Shown: piece after piece, positions 38,275-45,550 of the stretch | Layout: each line of letters opens with the position of its first letter | How positions within the stretch are numbered: the first letter of the stretch is position 1 | Assembly: GCA_963819975.1 (NCBI GenBank) | Contig: CAWFYE010000004.1 | Span: 124,001 to 188,000 of the forward strand | From: Palsa-1392 sp963819975 | GTDB taxonomy: Bacteria; Verrucomicrobiota; Verrucomicrobiia; Chthoniobacterales; UBA10450 | DNA: 64,000 nucleotides | Direction of reading: 5' to 3' | The notes under the pieces: model-generated | The model's input: only the letters and a program-made list of their open reading frames with translations | Database searches by the model: none | Told to the model about the DNA's origin: nothing | Made by a program: the position numbers and the translations under genes

Positions 38275-39333
38275 ATGAAACCGGCCGCAATTATTTGTCT
38301 CGCACTCTGCGCTTTCGCGACGTCCAGCGAGGCCGGCTGGTTTTCGCGGCGGACCCCTACCCCCACCCCGACCCCGGTCCCTGTGCGTAAGGCGCTTCCG
38401 CCGCCAACGCCGACGCCGGTGCCGACTCCGAAGCCGCCCCCACGCGAGCTGGTCGCGCTCCCGATCTACGACGAGGCGACAAGCGTTCGCCTGCAGATTT
38501 TCCTCGATAATCATGAATTCGGCCCCGGAAAAATCGACGGCAAGATGGGCGAGTTTTTCGGCAAGGCGCTGGTCGCTTACAAGAAGGCGAACGGGCTCCC
38601 GCCGACCGGCGCGGTCGACGCGGAATTGCTCGCCCAGGTGCCCGAACCCTACACGACCTACACGATTCGGCCGGAGGATGAGAACTTCGTCGGCGAAACC
38701 GCCTCGCGGCCATCCGAACAGGCGAAATTGAAGGCGATGAAATATGGGTCGTTCCTCGAGTTCGTCGCGGAGCGCTATCACGCGGCGGAGGATTTCCTGC
38801 GCAAGATCAATCCGGGAATGGATCTCGAGCAGCTCAAAGTGGGCGATGTGGTGAATGTGCCCAACGTTCAGCCGTTCGAGATCGAAAAACTGACCGAGAA
38901 ATTCATCCCGAACAACCCGGCCTTCGCGGGCCGGCAAGTCTTCATCGATACGCGCGAGAATTTTCTCGAAGTGAAGGAAGGCGACAAGCTGGTGGCGGAG
39001 TTTCCAATCACGCCCGGATCGAAAACCCTGCCCGCGCCCAAAGGCACCTGGAAAATCCTCGGGATCGCGACGCTACCCTGGTTCCGGCATGACGAAGGCG
39101 TCCTCAATCACGGGGTGCGGACGAACGATTTCTATAACATCCCGCCCGGACCTAACAATCCCGTCGGGATTCTTTGGTGCGGCCTGAACAAGCCAGGTAT
39201 CGGCATTCACGGGACCAACAATCCGGAAACGATCGGGCGCGCCGGGAGCCATGGCTGCATTCGGACGGCGAACTGGGATGCGGCGCGGCTCAAGGACATG
39301 ATTAGCCCCGGGACGGTCGTGACTATTTTCTAA
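38275..39333 (+). CDS. L,D-transpeptidase with PG-binding and LysM domains
   Basis: 352 residues: signal peptide (KPAAIICLALCAFATSSEAGW), a Pro/Thr-rich spacer, a peptidoglycan-binding-1-like helix (about 65-115), a LysM-like segment (FVAERYHAAEDFLRKINPGMDLEQLKVGDVVNVP), then the YkuD/ErfK catalytic domain with HGTNNPETIGRAGSHGCIRTANWDAARL, catalytic Cys in SHGC. Crosslinks peptidoglycan 3-3 or attaches lipoproteins. Its TAA is immediately followed by a palindromic element. Confidence 0.94.
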   Translation: MKPAAIICLALCAFATSSEAGWFSRRTPTPTPTPVPVRKALPPPTPTPVPTPKPPPRELVALPIYDEATSVRLQIFLDNHEFGPGKIDGKMGEFFGKALVAYKKANGLPPTGAVDAELLAQVPEPYTTYTIRPEDENFVGETASRPSEQAKLKAMKYGSFLEFVAERYHAAEDFLRKINPGMDLEQLKVGDVVNVPNVQPFEIEKLTEKFIPNNPAFAGRQVFIDTRENFLEVKEGDKLVAEFPITPGSKTLPAPKGTWKILGIATLPWFRHDEGVLNHGVRTNDFYNIPPGPNNPVGILWCGLNKPGIGIHGTNNPETIGRAGSHGCIRTANWDAARLKDMISPGTVVTIF

Positions 39334-39420
39334 TGTAGCGGCGGCCGTGCCGGCCGCCGTCCACGCGTCTCTTCCGCCTAACCGAATCCCCCAGAAGCGG
39401 GCGACACGCCCGCCTCTACA
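39334..39420. repeat. Cloverleaf-like palindromic element, copy 4
   Basis: Inverted ends TGTAG (39334-39338) and CTACA (39416-39420), starting one base after the preceding TAA. Two strong internal hairpins: GGCGGCC/GGCCGCC and GCGGGCG/CGCCCGC. Same end motif as copies 1 and 3. It precedes the sigma-factor gene by 63 bp. Confidence 0.65.
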
Positions 39421-39483
39421 CCGACGGCGAAAGATTTTTCGCGCGGTTTCACAACTTCGTGCGTCTAGGCTTTAGATCGACCG

Positions 39484-40035
39484 ATGGATTCCACCGAACA
39501 AGACACTTTTCGAGCGGCCATTCACGGCGATCGCGACGCCTTCGAAATGATCATCCGCACCCAAAGCCGCGCCCTCTTCGCTATCGCCTACGGCATTTTG
39601 CAAAACCGCGAGGAAGCCGAGGACGTCGTGCAGGACACGCTTGTCAAGGCTTGGAAAACACGCTGGCGGGTGCGCGATCCGGAAAAATTTCCCGCCTGGC
39701 TCGGGACAATTGCACGCCATCGGGCCCACGATGTCGCGCGGAGGCGACGGAGCGTCCCTTTCCCGGCGGAGGCCGAAGAGCCAATCGATCCGCAATTTGA
39801 AGAAGCAGCGCGCGCTTCAAAAGAAAGCGCGATGAGCGAGCAGGTGCGGGCTGCGCTCGCCGCACTGCCCGAAATGCACCGCACCGCGCTCACTCTCCGC
39901 TATTTCGAAGAAATGGACTACGCCGCGATCGAACGCACTCTCGGCCTGAGCAACGGTGCGCTGCGCGGGATTCTCGGCCGCGCCATGGAAACGCTCCGCC
40001 AGCGCCTGCGCCCGGCCCTCACCACCCTGGAGTAA
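39484..40035 (+). CDS. ECF RNA polymerase sigma factor (RpoE-like)
   Basis: 183 residues. Region 2: IAYGILQNREEAEDVVQDTLVKAWKTRWRVRDPEKFPAWLGTIARHRAHDVARRR; region 4: VRAALAALPEMHRTALTLRYFEEMDYAAIERTLGLSNGALRGILGRAMETLR. Directs transcription in response to an envelope or stress signal. Lies 4 bp upstream of its probable anti-sigma gene (40040), a classic ECF pair. Confidence 0.95.
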   Translation: MDSTEQDTFRAAIHGDRDAFEMIIRTQSRALFAIAYGILQNREEAEDVVQDTLVKAWKTRWRVRDPEKFPAWLGTIARHRAHDVARRRRSVPFPAEAEEPIDPQFEEAARASKESAMSEQVRAALAALPEMHRTALTLRYFEEMDYAAIERTLGLSNGALRGILGRAMETLRQRLRPALTTLE

Positions 40036-40039
40036 CGAC

Positions 40040-42079
40040 ATGCCTAACGACACCATTCACGAAGAAATCGAGAGCTGGCTGGCAGCCGACGTGCACGACC
40101 AACTGGCTGCCGAAGAGCGCGCCGCCTTCGCGCAACACCTGGCCGGGTGCGCTTCGTGCCGCGCTTTACAACAAGAGGAAAATCAAATGCATCAACTACT
40201 CAACAAGACACTCGCCACCGAAAGCGCCGATCCGGCCTTCGAACAAAGAATGCTGAGCCGCTTCCGCGACAAGGCTCCCGCACCTAAAGGCGGCCTCGGT
40301 GCGTTCTTGGCCAATCTACTGCGGACACGAGCAGCGCAGATCACTGCCGTAGCCGCGCTCTTACTCACCCTCGTGCAGGTTGGCAAAATGGTAACCGGTG
40401 AAGGCGGAGAATTTTTGCACACTCGTCTCTACGCCTTCGCCTCGACTCCGCGGGATGAAAAGAAAAACGCCGTCAACCGTTCGATCATCACTGGTTCCAA
40501 CATTCCCACCGCCTCGGAATTAGCCCCGCAATCCGAAGCCGATCTTTCGGCTGATGCGATCGCGTCGGGCGGCAGACAGGACTTGGGGGCGTTTCAGGTC
40601 GAGAAAGACAAATTACCTGCGGCGCCGCCGCCGGTGGCCGCGAAGCAGCAGGCTGAAGGGGTCACCCAGCCGGATCAGTCCGGCACGGTGGAAAACCGCG
40701 TGGAAGACCAGGCGTCTGCCATCCTCGTCACCCCGGCCGACTCGCGCAAGCTGGTCCGCAATGCGCAGCTCGACCTCCAGGTCATCAATTACGAAGCGGC
40801 GGTCCAGCGCCTCACTACCATGGCGACAGAAGCGAAAGGGTTCATCGCGACCCAGAGCTCGTCGAAATTGCCTAACGGAAAACTGCAGGGCACGGTAGTG
40901 GTGAAAGTCGTGCCGGAAAGCCTGGAGAGCTTTCTGCAAAAAGCGCGGAGCCTTGGTGAGCTGAAAAACCAAACGCTCGGGACGCAGGACGTGACGAAGG
41001 CCTATTTCGATACCGACGCCCGGCTGCGTAATGCCAAGCGGATGGAAGAGCGCCTCCTCGAGATGCTGGAAAAGAAAACCGGCAAGGTTTCAGACCTCCT
41101 CGAAGTGGAAAAAGAACTGGCCCGGGTGCGCGAATCGATCGAGCAGATGCAGGGCGAGCTAAAGTACTACGACGCGCTCGTCCAGTATGCGACGGTCACG
41201 ATTTCGCTCGCAGAAAAGGATCTCGATGAACCGGCAGCCTTCCTCCTTCGCGAGACCGCCAACCTCTCTCTCTTCGCTGCCGACGTGGAGAAAACCTTCG
41301 CCGAAGTGAAGAGCGCATTGCAAAACGCCAAGGCGCAGATCGTGCGGTCGACGCTTGAGCGCGACAACTCCGGCCAGGCAACCGCCCGTATGACACTCCT
41401 CCTCGCGCCGGAGGAAAGCGACGCGATCATCGCGAAGATCAAGGGCTTGGGCCGAGTGCAGAACTTTAACGTTCAAACTGAGCGCGTGGCACAAAACGGT
41501 TCCGGCATGTCGAACACGGCGAAAGTCGAGCGTGATAAGGTGCAATTGAATCTCGTTATCTCGCGGACCGGCGAAGAACAGCCGGTGCAGCAGACCAGCC
41601 TGCGGATTATTACACCCACGGTCCCGAAACAGGTCGAACGTCTGAAGACTGCTGTCGCGAATGCGGACGGTGCCCTGCGCACCTCGACCTTCTCTCGCAA
41701 CGCCGATGGGCAGGAAGTCGCCAATCTTACCTTGCGCGTGCCGATGAAAAATTATCCCGGACTCGTCGCGACCTTCGACCATCTCGGTGAGGTGAAGGAC
41801 CTGAGCGTGCAGCGAAACGATCAGCCCGGAACGACCGCGAACCCCGCGACCGCACCGGCCGAGATCAGCATTCAGATCTATAGCCCAGGCAAAATTGTTT
41901 CCGATGAAACCGGGCTGGCCGCGACGATTCGACGGACCTTGGGTCAGGGCGTGGCCGCACTGATGTGGAGCGCGCGCATGATCGGAGTCGCGATCGCCTT
42001 CCTCGCCCCGTGGGCGCTCGCGCTCGGGTTGCTCGGCTGGCTGATTGCGCGTTTCGCTAAACGGCGTGGCAATCGCTAG
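40040..42079 (+). CDS. Anti-sigma zinc-finger fused to DUF4349 and a C-terminal membrane anchor
   Basis: 679 residues from the ATG at 40040, right behind the ECF sigma gene. The N-terminus carries the ZAS anti-sigma motif H-x3-C-x2-C (QHLAGCASC), then a membrane helix (AQITAVAALLLTLVQVGKM), a linker and a long DUF4349 region (RKLVRNAQLDLQVINYEAAVQRLTTM, VVVKVVPESLESFLQKARSLG) with a coiled coil and a second similar half; it ends in a hydrophobic pair GVAIAFLAPWALALGLLGWLIA. Such a two-TM layout would put DUF4349 outside the cytoplasm as a possible sensor. Confidence 0.85.
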   Translation: MPNDTIHEEIESWLAADVHDQLAAEERAAFAQHLAGCASCRALQQEENQMHQLLNKTLATESADPAFEQRMLSRFRDKAPAPKGGLGAFLANLLRTRAAQITAVAALLLTLVQVGKMVTGEGGEFLHTRLYAFASTPRDEKKNAVNRSIITGSNIPTASELAPQSEADLSADAIASGGRQDLGAFQVEKDKLPAAPPPVAAKQQAEGVTQPDQSGTVENRVEDQASAILVTPADSRKLVRNAQLDLQVINYEAAVQRLTTMATEAKGFIATQSSSKLPNGKLQGTVVVKVVPESLESFLQKARSLGELKNQTLGTQDVTKAYFDTDARLRNAKRMEERLLEMLEKKTGKVSDLLEVEKELARVRESIEQMQGELKYYDALVQYATVTISLAEKDLDEPAAFLLRETANLSLFAADVEKTFAEVKSALQNAKAQIVRSTLERDNSGQATARMTLLLAPEESDAIIAKIKGLGRVQNFNVQTERVAQNGSGMSNTAKVERDKVQLNLVISRTGEEQPVQQTSLRIITPTVPKQVERLKTAVANADGALRTSTFSRNADGQEVANLTLRVPMKNYPGLVATFDHLGEVKDLSVQRNDQPGTTANPATAPAEISIQIYSPGKIVSDETGLAATIRRTLGQGVAALMWSARMIGVAIAFLAPWALALGLLGWLIARFAKRRGNR

Positions 42080-42714
42080 GCGCCAGTCACCGCCAAACGA
42101 CGCCAGATGGCAGATTGAATCATCCCAGAGCGAAACCTTCGCTCCCGATCGCGCTCGAAACCGGTCGCTCGCAGGAAGGGCGCGGGATCTTCCAATCTGC
42201 TGGCCTCCAGGCCGCTCGTTAGGCGGAAGAAAAGATACATCGCACGCACCCAGAGTTCCGCGTGCCACCGCTGCCAGCCGCTGCTCGGAAGACAGAAATC
42301 AGCCAGCAGCCAGACGGCCTCGGGCTTCGCAGCTGCGGCCAGTTTTTGCACGACTTCGCGCAACCCGTCTCCAACGAAGCAATCGAGAACGAAATGCGTC
42401 ACGAGCAGGTCGTAATCGCCCGGATGTAAATCCACTTCCCGGATATCGCCCTGAATTAAACGCACACTCGCATCTTGGACTCGGCTTCGCGCCAACTCGA
42501 TCATCCGCGCGCTCGCGTCCAGGCAATCGATCGTGGCCGCGGGATGCGCGCGCACAAATTCCGCAAGGAAGCGGCCGTTCCCCTCGCCCACCACGAGGAC
42601 CCTGCGCGGCGCATCGATTTTTCCCACAAACGCCACCCGCGCCTCCTGCAGTTGCTGCCCGAAAACGAGCGTCTCGAGCGAGCGATAATACGGCGCGACC
42701 CGGTCGAAGCTCAC
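42076..42714 (-). CDS. Class I SAM-dependent methyltransferase
   Basis: 212 residues. SAM-binding loop VLVVGEGNGRFLAEF, acidic loop TIDCLDASARMIELAR, VRLIQGDIRE, and DYDLLVTHFVLDCF. Substrate unknown. Overlaps the membrane protein gene by 4 bp on the same strand (probable operon) and converges by a 4-bp overlap with the anti-sigma gene. Confidence 0.9.
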   Translation of the reverse strand: MSFDRVAPYYRSLETLVFGQQLQEARVAFVGKIDAPRRVLVVGEGNGRFLAEFVRAHPAATIDCLDASARMIELARSRVQDASVRLIQGDIREVDLHPGDYDLLVTHFVLDCFVGDGLREVVQKLAAAAKPEAVWLLADFCLPSSGWQRWHAELWVRAMYLFFRLTSGLEASRLEDPAPFLRATGFERDRERRFRSGMIQSAIWRRLAVTGA

Positions 42715-43598
42715 CGGAACAAAAACGGGATCGCGAGCAGAGGCGCGAGCAGGACAAGGTCAGCCAGAGCAGTGCGATGATCGCGCGGGAGGAGCTCCGC
42801 CAGATTCAGCCTAACGAGCAGAAGCGCGCTGCCCGCGAGGCAGAGCCAGAGCGGAAACGCAAAGCGCCAGAAGAAGGCAGACCCGATTGCAACCAGGGCG
42901 AGAGCGTAGCCGACCGTCTTCAAGGCGCGTTCTGCAATCGGCCATCCGGTCATGAACGAGGCTTTGCCCTGGGCGGCATCCAGTTCGCGTTCCCAGGCGG
43001 CGATGGAAAGACAGTTGTAGGTGCAAAGGATTGCGAAGAGCAAAACCGCGACGCCGAACGAAATGGTGAGACTGGGAAGCTGGCCGACCACGCCGAGCGT
43101 CGTGCCTGCGGCGAAGAGAATGCCGATCGCCTTTTCCTTCATCGGGAGCGGCCGCCACTTTCCGCCTAACGAATGATTGGCAAAGAGATAAAGGGCACAG
43201 AGCGCGGCCAGGGTACCGCCGAGGAGAAGCATTTGCAGGTCGAGACTGCGGAGAGCGAGCGCGAGATCGAGGAAGAAAATAATCACGATCGCCACCCACC
43301 ACCCGATGGTGTGTTCCCGACAAAACCGATGGCGAAGCGAGATCGGGCTGTCGGGCGGCAGCTTGATCGTGTCGGCAAAGCGGTCGGCGAGATAAATCAG
43401 CCAGGCAGTCAGAAAAAGGAGCGCGCGGAGCGGGAAATCGAGGTGGGCTCCGAAGGTGCGCCCAAAAAGCCATTGCCACGTGACAGCCACGATTGGCGCA
43501 TCCAGGCAAAGCAGATTCAACCAGACGACGGGAGAATAACCGGCCGGGAGATCGCTGGCCGGCGCGGGTGCGGTGACCAGTTCCGGCGCGTCAGGCAT
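42711..43598 (-). CDS. Polytopic membrane protein, UbiA-like
   Basis: 295 residues from the ATG at 43598 (the frame is open 61 codons further back, into the next gene). About eight membrane segments. Two Asp-rich loops, LADRFADT after TM2 and WERELDAAQG near TM6, sit as the DxxxD pairs of UbiA-type prenyltransferases do, but they do not match the consensus closely, so an enzymatic role is only suggested. Middle gene of a three-gene minus-strand operon. Confidence 0.6.
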   Translation of the reverse strand: MPDAPELVTAPAPASDLPAGYSPVVWLNLLCLDAPIVAVTWQWLFGRTFGAHLDFPLRALLFLTAWLIYLADRFADTIKLPPDSPISLRHRFCREHTIGWWVAIVIIFFLDLALALRSLDLQMLLLGGTLAALCALYLFANHSLGGKWRPLPMKEKAIGILFAAGTTLGVVGQLPSLTISFGVAVLLFAILCTYNCLSIAAWERELDAAQGKASFMTGWPIAERALKTVGYALALVAIGSAFFWRFAFPLWLCLAGSALLLVRLNLAELLPRDHRTALADLVLLAPLLAIPFLFR

Positions 43599-43606
43599 CG
43601 CCGAAC

Positions 43607-44641
43607 CTATCGAGCGTCGCCAATCTCCGCAATCGGGCGCCCCGCCTCGATCCGGGCGCGCATCGCGGACAATTTTTGGCGGAAGTTTTCCGGCAAGGCC
43701 GGGATATCGAGTTGCTCGTAAAGCAATCCGTAAATCATCAAATCGCGCCATTGCAGGAGCAAGGAGAGGCACTCGAGCCACGCGGGATTAAAACGCCGGA
43801 CGCTCTCGTAGCCGCGGAGGAGAAAACGAAAAGCGTGCTGCGCTTTGGCATTCATCGAGACCGGATCGGCGGCGGGAAAATGAAAAATGGGCACGATCAG
43901 GTCGGAGGCGAACCAGCAATAGCAACTGTCGTCGAAATCAAAAGCGTTTAGCCCGCTCGGAGTGAGGAAAAAATTAGTGTGGTTCAGGTCGGCGTGGATG
44001 AGACCGTAGGCGTCGCGGGTCCGCGGGAGCGCGTCGAGACGGGCGAGGACGCGGTCGAAGGCTTCGTGGACCGTCTTTTCGCCGACCGGGACGTAGAGGT
44101 GAAAATTCTGCGCGACACTTTCCTCGCGCCAGGTGCGGCGCGGGAGCGTCGCCTGCGTCCAACCCGCTTCGTAAGAGGCCTGATGCAGTTGTGCGATGAA
44201 CGCCCCGAGCTGTTCGAACATCCGATCGTTCCACAACTCTGGCTGGCAAGGGTCCGGCTCCTGACCCGGAACCGATTCGAAACACGCGGCCATAAATCGC
44301 CCGTGGGCGGATTCAATCGATTCCGTCAGGCGCTCACGCTTCAAGCGAGCAGGAGCCGCGACCGGAAGGCCGCGTTCCTTCAAATCCATCACCCAGCGCA
44401 ATTCCGCCTCCACTTCCTCGAGGCTGCGATGGGACTCATGGGTCAGGCGCAGAATGGCCGGGCCCTGAGCACATTCGATTTTGTAGACAAAGTTTTGTAC
44501 TGCGTGCACCGGCCTCGGCGCTTCGCTCGTCGCGCCCCATAACGCCGCGGCACGCTGCGCCAGCTCGAGTGTGGCCGCTTCCTGGATCGCGCGTTGCGGC
44601 GCGGAGCGGAGCGGTTCGTCGATCACATTCATCGGCGCCAT
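43607..44641 (-). CDS. Aminoglycoside phosphotransferase / choline-kinase-fold protein
   Basis: 344 residues from the ATG at 44641; a longer start (to 44863) would run into the divergent sigma gene. Kinase-like fold with VQNFVYKIECAQGPAILRLTHESHRSLEEVEAE, the catalytic loop HADLNHTNFFL and the metal site FDFDDSCYCWFASDL. The same fold serves homoserine kinase II, fructosamine kinases and antibiotic kinases; nothing points to resistance here. First gene of an operon with the membrane protein 8 bp downstream. Confidence 0.87.
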   Translation of the reverse strand: MAPMNVIDEPLRSAPQRAIQEAATLELAQRAAALWGATSEAPRPVHAVQNFVYKIECAQGPAILRLTHESHRSLEEVEAELRWVMDLKERGLPVAAPARLKRERLTESIESAHGRFMAACFESVPGQEPDPCQPELWNDRMFEQLGAFIAQLHQASYEAGWTQATLPRRTWREESVAQNFHLYVPVGEKTVHEAFDRVLARLDALPRTRDAYGLIHADLNHTNFFLTPSGLNAFDFDDSCYCWFASDLIVPIFHFPAADPVSMNAKAQHAFRFLLRGYESVRRFNPAWLECLSLLLQWRDLMIYGLLYEQLDIPALPENFRQKLSAMRARIEAGRPIAEIGDAR

Positions 44642-44782
44642 CTTTTCGCTCGCGGCGCTGCAACGCAAGGGCCGTTCCTGGGGTCGGGCCGGTATCCAGT
44701 TAAAATTGACCAATACGACCGCGTCCTCCGCGGCCGCCGGACCAGCCTTGCTTTGAAGGCGCATTTCTGTTTCGATCGGAAC

Positions 44783-45547
44783 GTGACTGCGGACGATCCA
44801 CCCCCCGTAAGTCGGATTATCCCAGGCGAATATAAATGGTCCGTTGAGTTTCCCGCTACCCACTGGAGCGTCGTTCTGGAAGCGAAAGGCCAGTCGGCCG
44901 CGGCGCAGCAGGCCTTGGAAAAGCTATGCCGCACCTACTGGCGACCGGTTTATGGCTTCATCAGGCGACAAGGTGCAGCTCCGGAGGAGGCCGAAGATCT
45001 TACCCAGAGTTTTTTTGCGCTGCTCCTCGAGCGTCGCGATTTCGATGCGGTTCGCAAAGATAAAGGGCGGCTGCGCTCGTATCTTTTGACCTCGCTGAAG
45101 CATTTCCTCGCCAGCGAACACCGTCGGGCGATGACCGCCAAGAGAGGCAAAGGACAACGGCCGGTGCCGTTGGAGGAACTTACCGCAGCCGAGCAACTCG
45201 GGATGGAGCCGGCCGACCCTCTCACTGCTGACCGACTTTACGAACGTCGCTGGGCTTTGACGCTGATGGATCAGGTACTGCGGCGATTGAAGGACGAATA
45301 CCAGGCAGCAGGCAATGCCCAGTTGTTTGATTGCCTGAAACAATTGCTGCCGGACGAGCCGGGAGCGCCATCGCGGGCGGAGATCGCTGCTCAGTTGGAC
45401 ATGACGGATAATGCTATGCGGCAAGCCTTCCATCGGTTCCGTCATCATTATCAGGCCTTGTTGCGCGAGGAGATCGCCAACACGGTTGCGATTTCCAGCG
45501 ATATTGAAGATGAGCTCCGTCATCTGATCTCGGTGCTGCGAGCGTAA
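44783..45547 (+). CDS. ECF-type sigma factor of the kinase-linked class
   Basis: 254 residues from the GTG at 44783; no ATG start fits and the upstream frame opposes the divergent kinase gene. Region 2 carries EEAEDLTQSFFALLLERRDFDAVRKDKGRLRSYLLTSLKHFLASEHRR; the C-terminal half holds an HTH-like RAEIAAQLDMTDNAMRQAFHRFRHHYQALLREEI. This class is common in Verrucomicrobia and Planctomycetes, next to Ser/Thr kinases. Stop is 3 bp before the kinase ATG. Confidence 0.88.
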   Translation: MTADDPPPVSRIIPGEYKWSVEFPATHWSVVLEAKGQSAAAQQALEKLCRTYWRPVYGFIRRQGAAPEEAEDLTQSFFALLLERRDFDAVRKDKGRLRSYLLTSLKHFLASEHRRAMTAKRGKGQRPVPLEELTAAEQLGMEPADPLTADRLYERRWALTLMDQVLRRLKDEYQAAGNAQLFDCLKQLLPDEPGAPSRAEIAAQLDMTDNAMRQAFHRFRHHYQALLREEIANTVAISSDIEDELRHLISVLRA

Positions 45548-45550
45548 CGC

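Noticed and set aside
39361..39420. Possible tRNA-like fold
   Set aside because: The hairpin arms do not match tRNA arm lengths and no anticodon loop or T-arm consensus is seen; it is part of a palindromic element.
41159..42268. 369-codon minus-strand frame
   Set aside because: Antisense to the DUF4349 protein and out of frame with the methyltransferase gene.
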